Shown here: piece by piece, positions 6,920-16,132 of the stretch | Numbering within the stretch: position 1 is the stretch's first letter | How the letters are laid out: each line of letters starts with the position of its first letter | Assembly: GCA_001871495.1 (NCBI GenBank) | Contig: MNVG01000035.1 | Span: 1-33,512, forward strand | From: Candidatus Micrarchaeota archaeon CG1_02_51_15 | Lineage (GTDB): Archaea > Micrarchaeota > Micrarchaeia > Norongarragalinales > UBA8480 | Direction: 5' to 3' | DNA length: 33,512 bases | The notes under the pieces: generated by a model | Told to the model about the DNA's origin: nothing | Database searches by the model: none | Seen by the model: only the letters and a program-made list of their open reading frames with translations | Program-made: the position numbers and the translations under genes

Positions 6920-7834
6920 TTAATTTTTGTTGGCTTTTGTTGAAGGCGGCGATTGGGAGGCGTTTTTTCCAGTTTTGCGTCCGTCGCTTATTTTTTTGAG
7001 CGCGTAACCGATTAGGAATACGCCAAAAAGCATTATTAGTGCGGCCAGAAGTGCGCGGAGCGGGTCGGTTTGCACGACTTTGGTTCCGCGGTCTACTGCG
7101 TCGGGAAGGGCATACTCGATTCCTTCAGGCCAGAGTTCTGGAGTCACCTGAGGATCTTTTACCAAAGGAGTTTCGGCGAAGGTTGAAACCAGTAAGGAAA
7201 CGCGGATTGGAGTGCGGCCGGGGGCCGAACAGTTGGCTGCAACGTAGTGCGTGCCTAACTCGGTTATTTTGAAAGAATAGGGAAACGTGTGGCTGATGGT
7301 TTCGCCTGAAGGAAGGATGGTGGTTGCGCCGCAACGGGTTTGGTTTTGCTGCGAGCGGACGAACAGGAAAACGGTTTGGCCTGCTTTGAATACGTTGGAG
7401 TTTACGTAACAGTTTTCGTCGGCGCAGGCTTCGAGCACGGCGTTTGTTTCGCGGATTGCGCCGAATACGGAGAACTGGGTTTGCGAAAGTGCGATGAGCC
7501 CTTCGCGGGATTCGAGCGAGGCGGTTACTTCGTAGCTTCCTTGGTTGAGTTCGCCTGGAGTGAAGTTGTAAAGCATTATTATTTCGTGGGTAAGCGGCGG
7601 CAGCGCGACTTCGTAGGACGAGACGCTTGTTGCCTGTTCGCCGCTAGCAAGTGAGGCGAATATTGTTGCGGAAAGAGAGTGGTTGGCGTCGTTGGACACG
7701 TTGGCATAAACGGTTATGGGCGAGGTTCTCGCGTATTCCGTTGAAGGCGAGTATACTTTGAATGAAAGGGAGGAAGCGAGCGCTGAAGCAAGCAGTAGTG
7801 CCGCAATAATCAGGATTGTTTTTTGCGGATTCAT
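6920..7834 (-). CDS. secreted/membrane protein with N-terminal signal sequence and C-terminal TM
   Basis: MNPQKTILIIAALLLASALASS start; many N-glycosylation sequons; TM LLAALIMLFGVFLIGYAL; ATG overlaps stop of upstream gene (ATGA). Confidence 0.7.
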   Translation of the reverse strand: MNPQKTILIIAALLLASALASSLSFKVYSPSTEYARTSPITVYANVSNDANHSLSATIFASLASGEQATSVSSYEVALPPLTHEIIMLYNFTPGELNQGSYEVTASLESREGLIALSQTQFSVFGAIRETNAVLEACADENCYVNSNVFKAGQTVFLFVRSQQNQTRCGATTILPSGETISHTFPYSFKITELGTHYVAANCSAPGRTPIRVSLLVSTFAETPLVKDPQVTPELWPEGIEYALPDAVDRGTKVVQTDPLRALLAALIMLFGVFLIGYALKKISDGRKTGKNASQSPPSTKANKN

Positions 7835-10800
7835 TGGTTCCACCTTGTTTTGGGCTTTAGCGAGGGGTCGCCCCAGAGTATTTGCACTGCGTCGCCGTGG
7901 CCTGCGCGCCAAGTTGACGCGCTTTTTCTTGTTGCCAGCGTTCTTTGGGCGTTCTTTGCTTCCATGAATGCCTGTCCTATGCTCTTGCCTTCAGTGAAAC
8001 ATGCTTTTACTATTGATTGGAATTCCGAGTTGCGGGAGCCTATTCCGGCAGACCCTTGGAACTCCAATGCGCCGTAACGGAGGTTGTTTGCGCAAAACAG
8101 TTTTGTTTTGTCGGGCCGGCTGTAATCGCAAGTGGAAGGCGCCATTGAAAGCACGGTTGAAGCAGGCAACCAGACGTTATCCTGCCAAAGCGAATCGGTT
8201 TGCATTATTGAAAATCCTTGGCTCGAACCCTTGCCTTCGTACAACACCAGGTAACTGGAGCCATAGGCCAACGCGGCTTTTGCGTCAAGCGAGTTGTTTA
8301 CGGCGCCGGCCGACAACAATACGTGGTCGAACTGGTTTTCCACTCCTTGGGTCCAGAACTGCGCGCGCGCATATGCTTCGAGCACTGCAGGATCAAGCGC
8401 GTCTTTTGAATCGAATCCTTCGTCCCAGTGTTCGCGTATTGCAAGCAAGGCATTGCGGTTTTGCACTAGGCGGTCTTGGAAAAGTGCGCGGTTGACGTAG
8501 GAAAAAGTGTCGGAAATAGTCAGCCCTGCTATCCTTCCTACTGCAACGTCTTGAATGCCGGAAGCTTGGTTGGTGGTGCCGTAATAACGGGCATCCAATT
8601 CCAGGCTGTTACCAGGAACGTTGGACCGCCCGGCCGACAAGGAAGTGGGAATTGTTGCTTCCACGTCTTCGTCTTCGAGGTTATAGGCAAGCACGTAACT
8701 CCTTATTCCCCGCGAAGTGTTTACGGGAACTGCGAAAACCGCGCGGTTGCCTTGAAGACGCGGTTTTGCAAGAGTCTTCACGCCTTGGGGCGAAGAGTAA
8801 ATGGTGCGCGTGAAGTTACTGTCCAGGCTGCGCACTTGAATGCGCCAGTTTATGCCGTTGTCGTAACACACCCACGCGATCTTACGTTCCCAAACCGAGG
8901 GATTCATGCAATCGGAATTGCCTAAAGAAATGAGTTCCGAACCGTTGGCATCGCAGGTGCCGAAATCGAGGTTACAGTAGTAAATGCGGGTAAAATTGTC
9001 TTTGTCAACCGACTGCCACGCCAAAATCCCGCCGTACACTGAAGGGTTCGACTGGCTTCCGTTGAAGGTAACCCGCTTGATTACCGAACCGCTTATGCTC
9101 GCAAGGTAAATGTCATAGTCTCCCTTGCGTTGGACGTCGTTGCGGTTGTCGGTCCACGCCACGACGTCGCCGTAAATCGCAGGGTCGCGGCCGGTCTTGT
9201 CGTAAGTAAGGTTTACTGCATTGCCAAAGCAGGCGCCGGGGAGTCCCAACGAAAGGCTGGCGTTGCAGACGAAAATCTTTCCCCAAGGAAAGCCGTCGTC
9301 AACTTCAGTCCAAACGACTACGTCGGAGTACAATGTAGGCGTTTTTTCCTGCGTGCTCTTGCCTGCGACAACCCGCGTTTTATCGCCTTGTTTAAGTATG
9401 ACGTCATAGTCCGTTCTACCCGTGCTTTCTTCGAATGAAGCGGCAGTCCAGGCAACGGAGTTGTTCCAAACAACCGGTTGGCCGTCGCCTTCTTCAGACG
9501 CGCTTAACCTGGTAGTCTCGTGTGAAACCAAGTCATATGCAAAAATGCCGACTGCGCCGTAAGGCATATCTTCGTAAACCACCAAATTGCCGAATATTGA
9601 AGGAGACGGCGAAAGCGGGGCGTACTGCACCATAGGAATTGCCAGCGGACTGGCAACAATAGTGAGGAAAGACGGAGAGCCTGCTTTTCCAATCACGCCA
9701 AGCTCGTGGAAACTTTTTTCTACCAAATTGTCAACCGCGTCGAAATCACGTTCGACCGCCGCCATTATTGCCTCGTGCTTTGCAGCAGCCAGGAACGGCG
9801 CAGCCAACGAATCGCTTGAATACAGCCCGAAGTAATTGCCTGGAATCCGCCTGGGACTGATTGAAAGGTTTGCCTGCAAATTCAAATCGCTTGGGTTCAC
9901 CAACACCAGCTTGTCTGTGGCGGTAATTTTCGCGTATTCCGCAATCGCATCCTTGACGGAATACGCGGCAACAACGTTCATTCCATCTGCCAAACGCCTA
10001 ACTGCAGAGCCGCTCAAATGTCCTATTGTAATCGCACTCGATTGCTGCAGTGCGCCCCAAGCGCTTTCTTCAGAGTCGAAAAACAACGGCGCGTTAACTA
10101 ACGACGCAAACTCGGCACAAACCAATCCGGTTGCATAATCGTCTTCGCAAAGGACGAAAACACTTACATTATTCCAGAATGACAAGTAACGCGAACTCGG
10201 AGAAAGCTCGAGCTGTGCCTCGTTCATTCCTCCTCCCAAGTAACGCGAGGGATTAGAACGTAATTGCTCTTTGGGAACTTCGGAGTCGGCAACCAGCAGT
10301 GCGCTCAACCTATCATCAACCGAATTCAGGAAAACAACGCGGCTTGGCGAATACTGTTGTATAAACTGCGTGGTCGAATCAACGTCTATTGCGCCTCCGC
10401 TCTCACCGTAAACCAACAAAGGGTGCTTGGTCACGCGCAGGAAACGGTGTGAAAAGTTTTCGGCAACCTCCGATTCGACGGCTTCGGTCCAAACCGCTAC
10501 AGGCACGTACTTTAGCATTTCGCGCCAACCCGCAGAAGAGGAAAGCAGGAACAACGGCTCGCTGTAATACCTGCTTTCATTACGTAAGTTCCCTTCTTGA
10601 AAAGCAGTGCAAGCGCCGTTAACACAACCCTGACTGCAGAAATGCGGTTCGCGTGACGAAACACAACTTCCGTTGACCAATGCACGGGAAACGAATTCCA
10701 CTACCGTAACGTTGTCGGAACAATACTCTGCAGCAAGCACGCGGTTCGCAAGGAATTCTGGAGAAAATATTGAGCTGAAAAAATTACGCGCATTCTCGGA

Positions 10801-11985
10801 TGCCGCAGAAACGCCTGCAACCAACCCGCCTAAGTTACGCGAAGAGAACAACGGAGGGCCGGAAAGCTTGTCGCCTGGAAGAACGATTGCATAACCGCGC
10901 TGGAAATAATCGGTTCCGTCAGAGTCGCTGCAAATGCAGATTCCTGCAAGACAACCGCCGGGACATTCTGCGTACTCGAACGACGCGGCATTTCCCTTGC
11001 CGCAATGCACGCGGCGCACCCACGAAGAATTGACGCACTCATCTTCCCAAACCCTCCCTGCAACCGCAAGCCCCTCGCCGCGCTGCGCGCGCACGTCGGC
11101 AACCACACTCCCCCTTTCGAAAAGGCCGCGCGTTGCATTAGACTCCCAACAACCGCAACCGAATTCGTTCACGCTAACTCCGAAGGAAGTATAACCGCAC
11201 GCGTCAACGCTGTCCGAAACATTGTCGCTATCGGAATCAACCAACGAACGCAATGACGGCCGCAATAACCACCGCGGAACTAAAGACGCCTCCAACGCAT
11301 CTGAAGTCCACTCGCGGACTCCTACATTGAGCGCGCCGGTGCACGCGTCGCCCACTCCATCGCCGTCCGAATCCTCCTGCAAATGATTTACTATGGAAAC
11401 GCAGTTGTCGCAAACGTCACCCACGAGATCGCCGTCGGAATCCAACTGAATGGAGTTACCGGCATTAACGCAGTTGTCTTGCGCATCCAAAATTCCGTCC
11501 GAATCCGAGTCATTACAATCTGCAGCCCCGAAAGTTACAGCGCAAGCGTGCCAGCCTTCGAAACCGCTTTTGACAACCATTCCCTGCGCCGATGAATTCA
11601 GCACGTACGACGGCCAGAAAACCCACTTGCCGCTTGCATTAATCGAAACGTTGGCTTCTATAATCACACCCTGGCCAGGCAACAACGCCAAGCCCCTTCG
11701 CTCGTTGCCTGCTTCCACCCGCAAGCCGGACGGGCTTTCAACTATCAAAAAAATCCCTTGCTCGCCGAACAACACGCCGGACTGCAGCTTGTTAATGAGG
11801 AAAAACCTTACGCTCACGTTCCCGCCTTCGACTAAAGAGGCATTGCCACGGACTTCGAAACTCCGAAGCTCCAAACCGTCGGAATAATCCGGGCCACCGA
11901 AGTAACACAACCTCGTTTGCACAGACGACCCTATACAAAGCCCTGAAAGAACAACGATTGCCAAAAACAAGGCACTTGCACGCAT
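7831..11985 (-). CDS. 1384-aa secreted surface protein: TSP3 repeats, propeller-like repeats, C25 (gingipain)-like C-terminal domain
   Basis: Signal peptide; DSDSDGILDAQDNC / DSDGDLVGDVCDNC / DSDGDGVGDACT; repeated xPSVYGxxVAWxDxxxx units; C-terminal VAVGRIAG...LVLYEGKGSSQGF...GSAGIGSR...IGQAFMEAKNA...LWGDPSLKPK. Confidence 0.8.
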   Translation of the reverse strand: MRASALFLAIVVLSGLCIGSSVQTRLCYFGGPDYSDGLELRSFEVRGNASLVEGGNVSVRFFLINKLQSGVLFGEQGIFLIVESPSGLRVEAGNERRGLALLPGQGVIIEANVSINASGKWVFWPSYVLNSSAQGMVVKSGFEGWHACAVTFGAADCNDSDSDGILDAQDNCVNAGNSIQLDSDGDLVGDVCDNCVSIVNHLQEDSDGDGVGDACTGALNVGVREWTSDALEASLVPRWLLRPSLRSLVDSDSDNVSDSVDACGYTSFGVSVNEFGCGCWESNATRGLFERGSVVADVRAQRGEGLAVAGRVWEDECVNSSWVRRVHCGKGNAASFEYAECPGGCLAGICICSDSDGTDYFQRGYAIVLPGDKLSGPPLFSSRNLGGLVAGVSAASENARNFFSSIFSPEFLANRVLAAEYCSDNVTVVEFVSRALVNGSCVSSREPHFCSQGCVNGACTAFQEGNLRNESRYYSEPLFLLSSSAGWREMLKYVPVAVWTEAVESEVAENFSHRFLRVTKHPLLVYGESGGAIDVDSTTQFIQQYSPSRVVFLNSVDDRLSALLVADSEVPKEQLRSNPSRYLGGGMNEAQLELSPSSRYLSFWNNVSVFVLCEDDYATGLVCAEFASLVNAPLFFDSEESAWGALQQSSAITIGHLSGSAVRRLADGMNVVAAYSVKDAIAEYAKITATDKLVLVNPSDLNLQANLSISPRRIPGNYFGLYSSDSLAAPFLAAAKHEAIMAAVERDFDAVDNLVEKSFHELGVIGKAGSPSFLTIVASPLAIPMVQYAPLSPSPSIFGNLVVYEDMPYGAVGIFAYDLVSHETTRLSASEEGDGQPVVWNNSVAWTAASFEESTGRTDYDVILKQGDKTRVVAGKSTQEKTPTLYSDVVVWTEVDDGFPWGKIFVCNASLSLGLPGACFGNAVNLTYDKTGRDPAIYGDVVAWTDNRNDVQRKGDYDIYLASISGSVIKRVTFNGSQSNPSVYGGILAWQSVDKDNFTRIYYCNLDFGTCDANGSELISLGNSDCMNPSVWERKIAWVCYDNGINWRIQVRSLDSNFTRTIYSSPQGVKTLAKPRLQGNRAVFAVPVNTSRGIRSYVLAYNLEDEDVEATIPTSLSAGRSNVPGNSLELDARYYGTTNQASGIQDVAVGRIAGLTISDTFSYVNRALFQDRLVQNRNALLAIREHWDEGFDSKDALDPAVLEAYARAQFWTQGVENQFDHVLLSAGAVNNSLDAKAALAYGSSYLVLYEGKGSSQGFSIMQTDSLWQDNVWLPASTVLSMAPSTCDYSRPDKTKLFCANNLRYGALEFQGSAGIGSRNSEFQSIVKACFTEGKSIGQAFMEAKNAQRTLATRKSASTWRAGHGDAVQILWGDPSLKPKTRWNQ

Positions 11986-12075
11986 GCAAAAAACAACTCA
12001 ATTACTCCTTATAACTCGAACGCACGCCTGCATTATCCACGTGGTTAAAAACGTTTACAAATTAACTAATGCAAG

Positions 12076-12645
12076 ATGCCAAACAAATACCGCAACCAAT
12101 CAGGACCCGAAGGCGAACGCGTAGCCGCGACTTTGCTTGGAAAAGTACGCTCCGTAGACCTAAAAGGCGCCGACCTTATTAGCACAGGCGCGCGGCCAAA
12201 CCTCTTCGAAGTGAAAAGCACTTTTTCGAGGCCTGGCAAGATAGAAAGAATAATCCTTAAAACCCGGAACGGCCGGTGGACAAACGAACTCGCAGACCAC
12301 TTGATAATAGTCACACGCACACACTTGTTCTTCGCCGACGCAGACCACGTACGTCAACACGTCGAGGAACATTACGACTCTTTCCAAAAACTGGCGGGCG
12401 CTAGTAGAAAAAGAAGAAAAAATGCATCTGTGCTAACCCGCATAAACGTGCCTATACAACACTTGGTGGAACACAGAGTTGCAAAAGGAATTCCACGCGC
12501 TGACGAACTGCGGATACTCAAGGAATTGCGAAAACGGCTCAAGCAACCCCCTGTCGCGTTCATAAGGCCAGTCCGCGAAACCAAGCCAAAGCAGGCACTC
12601 CCGAAACCGCCCGAATACCACTTGAAGCAACCGCTATATAAGTAA
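12076..12645 (+). CDS. putative PD-(D/E)XK-fold (Hjc-like) nuclease-related protein
   Basis: SGPEGERVAATLLG...GADLIS...NLFEVKST pattern resembles archaeal Hjc/PD-(D/E)XK arrangement. Confidence 0.5.
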   Translation: MPNKYRNQSGPEGERVAATLLGKVRSVDLKGADLISTGARPNLFEVKSTFSRPGKIERIILKTRNGRWTNELADHLIIVTRTHLFFADADHVRQHVEEHYDSFQKLAGASRKRRKNASVLTRINVPIQHLVEHRVAKGIPRADELRILKELRKRLKQPPVAFIRPVRETKPKQALPKPPEYHLKQPLYK

Positions 12646-12676
12646 GCAATTGCTCCAACAATCCGAGTTATGGACT

Positions 12677-13084
12677 TCAGCCTGCTGCGTGCGGCTTTTG
12701 TTCGCTCGGTGCGTTGATGCGTGCACGCGGAACGTTTATTGGAGCCTGGATGTTAACTGCAAACGCCATGAGAGTGCCAGTAGTCATTCCAGCGTAAGTG
12801 ATTGCAGCCAAGAGTTCTTCGGCCAAAGCAGGTTCCAAGTGCTTGTTTTTCTTCCACTTGTCCTCCAACTCCCTGCCATTCTTGTCGTCGAGGTAAAGTT
12901 CTCCCATTACCTTGATTTCCCCAACGCTAGGAGAGTAGTCAACGGAATAAGTGTACTTAACCACCACGCGGTTCTTTTCGACCTTCAAGTCCTCAATGTT
13001 GACGTTGACGTTCAAACCGGAAGCAGCTTCGCCTTCCTTCAACTTCTTTGCTTCAACAGCATTAATCTTTCCGCCCGTAATCAT
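12677..13084 (-). CDS. conserved-looking soluble protein, unknown function (weak SecB-like appearance)
   Basis: 135-aa ORF with good coding composition; VVVKYTYSVDYSPSVGEIKVMGELYLDD. Confidence 0.6.
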   Translation of the reverse strand: MITGGKINAVEAKKLKEGEAASGLNVNVNIEDLKVEKNRVVVKYTYSVDYSPSVGEIKVMGELYLDDKNGRELEDKWKKNKHLEPALAEELLAAITYAGMTTGTLMAFAVNIQAPINVPRARINAPSEQKPHAAG

Positions 13085-13169
13085 TTCACAAACACCTCAA
13101 ACTAACTAAAACAACTGAACAAACTAATGCCCGCCAACCGCTTTAAGGTTTTCGCTAAACCACCCTGCA

Positions 13170-13847
13170 TCAGAAACTAAACGCTTGGCCTGGCATTAGG
13201 ACTACTGGTTTGGAGCGGGTGTTTTGCTGCACTCTTTTGGCGAAATCGTCTGGGTCTGCCTTGATGCGTGCAAAAGTGTCGTAATGCATGGGCACCACCA
13301 TCTTGGCACGCATTAGTTTGAGGGCCTTGACTGCCCCAAGCATGTCCATGGTGTAAGTGCCGCCAATAGGCAGCAATGCAATATCGCAGTCTATATTCGT
13401 CATTCCCGAAAAGTCGTAAGTGTCCCCCGCGAAGTAAATCCGCTTTCCTGCAGCGGAGATTATGAATCCGACCGAGCTTCCGGGCTCGCCGTGCTTGGCG
13501 TCAATAACTTCAAGATACACTCCCAGCACGGAAAACGATTCTCCAACGGAAACTGGCATCTTCAAGCGCGGGTTGATTTCCAGCCGCATTAACGCGTCTT
13601 CAGGCCCTATCACCTGCGCCTGCGTCCGCTCGCAAATCAATTCAACATCGCGGGGCGAGCAGTGGTCGAAGTGATCGTGCGAAATAAGTATTACGTCCAC
13701 GCGGCGGAAACTCTCAGGAACCGCCGCAGGAGGCACTAAACGCGTTTCTTCCACCGGATTCTTTTCCAGCCAAGGGTCGGTAAGAATCACGCGACCACCC
13801 AACTCAATTTCGAAACACGCGTGGCCAATAAAACGAATGCCTGCCAT
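13170..13847 (-). CDS. metallo-beta-lactamase-fold metal-dependent hydrolase (UPF0173-like)
   Basis: IRFIGHACFEIELGGRVILTDPWL, ISHDHFDHCS, YFAGDTYDF, PMHYDTF. Confidence 0.88.
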   Translation of the reverse strand: MAGIRFIGHACFEIELGGRVILTDPWLEKNPVEETRLVPPAAVPESFRRVDVILISHDHFDHCSPRDVELICERTQAQVIGPEDALMRLEINPRLKMPVSVGESFSVLGVYLEVIDAKHGEPGSSVGFIISAAGKRIYFAGDTYDFSGMTNIDCDIALLPIGGTYTMDMLGAVKALKLMRAKMVVPMHYDTFARIKADPDDFAKRVQQNTRSKPVVLMPGQAFSF

Positions 13848-13926
13848 AACCGCATCACCCCCCTTTCAACTGAACAAGAGAGTAGCGCAAAGAGTATAAA
13901 AAACGGCTTGAAGTACTTAAACCACA

Positions 13927-14790
13927 ATGAAAACAACGCAACTACGGCACCCAACAATCATTTTCGGCACGGCCGGCGTGCCCGCCCAATGCCAAGAACG
14001 CAGTTCCCTCTCCGGAATACGCTGCGTGCGCCAACTCGGCTTGGACGCAATGGAACTTGAATTCGTGCGCGGCTGCAGAATGAGTTCCGCGCTGGCAGAA
14101 GAATGCGCAAAAGCAGCGAAAGAAAACAACGTAATCCTAAGCGCACACGCCTCATACTACCTCAACTTACTGTCGTTGGAAAAGCCGAAGTACGCCAAGA
14201 CCGTCCACGAGCTTTTGACAACCGCGCGCGTTTTAGAAAAAGCAGGAGGAGGCCGCCTAGTCTTCCACCCCGGCTTCTACTTGGGAAAATCCAAAGACGA
14301 GGCAATGCAGTTGATGAAAAACGCTTTGGGGGAAGTGCTGGAGAAAATGGCTGCCGAAAGCCTGGACGCCGTACGCCTGTCGCCGGAAACAACCGGCAAA
14401 CCAACCGCCTTCGGCTCCCTTGAAGAGTTAATGGAGCTGAGCGCGGAGTTCGGCTGGAAAAAACTCGCGATTACGATTGACTGGGCGCACGTACACGCCC
14501 GCGACAACGCAAGAATCAAAGGAATCGAAACCTATCGACAACTGTTGGACGCATTGGAAAAAAGTTGTGGCCGCGAAGCCCTCTGGAGCCTCCACTGCCA
14601 CATGAGTGGGATAAACTTCAGCTCAAAAGGCGAGCTGAACCACCTGCCAATGGAATGCGGCGTCCCTCCGTTCCCGCCGCTTGCACAAGCGCTGCACGAG
14701 TTCAACTGCGGCGGGGTAATCATCAGCGAGAGCCCGAACATCGAAAAAGACGCGCTGTGGATGAAAAAAACGTACGCGACCACGCAGTAA
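13927..14790 (+). CDS. endonuclease IV-like TIM-barrel (AP endonuclease family 2)
   Basis: IIFGTAGVP, ILSAHASYYLNLLS, LVFHPGFYLG, LSPETTGK, ITIDWAHVHA, HCHMSGI, ISESPNIEKDALWMK. Confidence 0.82.
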   Translation: MKTTQLRHPTIIFGTAGVPAQCQERSSLSGIRCVRQLGLDAMELEFVRGCRMSSALAEECAKAAKENNVILSAHASYYLNLLSLEKPKYAKTVHELLTTARVLEKAGGGRLVFHPGFYLGKSKDEAMQLMKNALGEVLEKMAAESLDAVRLSPETTGKPTAFGSLEELMELSAEFGWKKLAITIDWAHVHARDNARIKGIETYRQLLDALEKSCGREALWSLHCHMSGINFSSKGELNHLPMECGVPPFPPLAQALHEFNCGGVIISESPNIEKDALWMKKTYATTQ

Positions 14791-14791
14791 A

Positions 14792-14821
14792 CCCACCGGC
14801 AAGCCGCTGGGATTTGGCTTT
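14792..14821 (+). repeat. 30-nt repeat copy A, just upstream of TATA-like element
   Basis: CCCACCGGCAAGCCGCTGGGATTTGGCTTT; 28/30 identical to copy B. Confidence 0.75.
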
Positions 14822-14849
14822 AAATCCAGTCCGCATCATCTTAAAGGGG

Positions 14850-15467
14850 ATGAACGGCGTGGAAGTTGAGTTTGGTAAAGACGGCATTCGATTGAAGCGC
14901 GCAGAGTCTTCGCTCGACGCATTCGTCAAGAAGTTCACGCAGGTGCTCGAACGACGGGGGATCGATTACGTCGTTGTTTCAGGTTACGTGGCAATAGTGT
15001 TCGGAAGAAGCCGCGCCAGTGAAGACGTGGACTTTATTCTCGCTCCGTTTAACGAAGACAAGTTCAATGACTTATGAACTGCATTAGAGAAGGCCGGCTT
15101 TGAGTGCATAACCCCCTGTGACCGCGAGGAAGGGTTTTCAGGCTACATTTCCGAAGGCACTGCACTTAGGTTCGCATTGAAAGGAGAGTTTATTCCGAAC
15201 GCTGAAATCAAGTTTGCGGCAAACCAGTTGCACGAGATGGCGTTGCGCGAAAAAACCCCGCTTTACGTGAACGACTGGAGAATCCCTATTTCCCCAATTG
15301 AACTGCAGGTTGCGTACAAGCTGTTCCTCGGCTCTGAAAAAGATTTGGAAGATGCAAGGTTCCTATACCCGTTGTTCAAAGAAAGGCTAGACCGCAAGAA
15401 AGTCGTTTCGCTATCGCAAGCGTTAAAAGCCGAAAAGAACGTCAAGTACTTGGAGGCAACAAAATGA
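14850..15467 (+). pseudogene. nucleotidyltransferase-fold protein interrupted by one in-frame TGA (15075-15077)
   Basis: Frame continues identically across the stop (FNDL*TALEKAGFECITPCDREEGFSGYISEG...); VVSGYVAIVFGRSRASEDVDFIL is an NTase core motif. Confidence 0.7.
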
Positions 15468-15646
15468 GACTCGACCTGCGCAAGCTCAAGGCGGACAAGA
15501 AGAAAAATTTCGAGGAACGCCTAGATTTCATTTCCCGCTACGTCGAATGGCTGAAGAAAACGCCGAATGCAGAGTGGTCGAAACAACAAAACGTTGTAAT
15601 AAACCAGTTCCTCACAACCCGGAAACGCCGCGCAAACCCCGCGTAA
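15464..15646 (+). CDS. small charged protein coupled to nucleotidyltransferase ORF (possible antitoxin/partner)
   Basis: 60 aa, ATGA overlap with upstream stop. Confidence 0.6.
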   Translation: MRLDLRKLKADKKKNFEERLDFISRYVEWLKKTPNAEWSKQQNVVINQFLTTRKRRANPA

Positions 15647-15650
15647 CGCC

Positions 15651-15680
15651 CCCACCGGCAAGCCACTGGGATTTTGCTTT
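15651..15680 (+). repeat. 30-nt repeat copy B, upstream of TATA-like element of JAMM gene
   Basis: CCCACCGGCAAGCCACTGGGATTTTGCTTT; 28/30 identical to copy A. Confidence 0.75.
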
Positions 15681-15732
15681 TTATTTGACGCACGGCACGA
15701 GCGAAATAGGCGAAAGGAAAACTAAAGAGGAC

Positions 15733-16128
15733 TTGAAACGTTTGGTTGAAACAAAAGTATTAGTAAAAAGCCGCCCGTTACTGACTGCATTGCAAGCGTC
15801 GAAAAACATTTTTCCAGACGAGTTCATCGGATTGTTCCGCGGCAAATGGAACGGCGAAGCAATAACAATAGAAGAACTGATTATTCCCCCATTAAGCGAC
15901 TACGGCAACGGCTTTTCATCTTACGCTCCGTGGTTCATCCCCCCAAACACCAACTCGATAGGCAGCTTCCACAGCCACCCCCAAGGCCCCGCGCGGCCTT
16001 CGCGGCAAGACCTACAACACTTCGCGTCAAACGGACCCGTGCACTTCATTGCAGCCCCTCCGTTTACAATCAAAAGCACGGCGTGTTTTGACGCAAAAGG
16101 AAAAAAAATCGGGTTCGAGATGAAATAA
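15733..16128 (+). CDS. JAMM/MPN-domain metalloprotease-like protein (start uncertain, non-ATG)
   Basis: FPDEFIGLF and SFHSHPQGPARPSRQD match JAMM E...HxHx7SxxD; no ATG in the plausible N-terminal region, TTG at 15733 or 15742. Confidence 0.8.
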   Translation: MKRLVETKVLVKSRPLLTALQASKNIFPDEFIGLFRGKWNGEAITIEELIIPPLSDYGNGFSSYAPWFIPPNTNSIGSFHSHPQGPARPSRQDLQHFASNGPVHFIAAPPFTIKSTACFDAKGKKIGFEMK

Positions 16129-16132
16129 TTTT

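Noticed and set aside
14565-14849. N-terminal extension of the nucleotidyltransferase ORF
   Set aside because: Out-of-frame overlap with endonuclease IV-like gene; ATG 14850 follows a TATA-like element and G-rich leader
14792-15680. Idea that the 30-nt repeats form a CRISPR-like array
   Set aside because: Only two copies, about 830 nt apart, enclosing genes; no regular spacers or cas genes
15547-15732. N-terminal extension of the JAMM ORF, including similarity PPASxWD to the upstream ORF extension
   Set aside because: The shared peptide is just translation of the 30-nt DNA repeat; the region precedes the likely start codon
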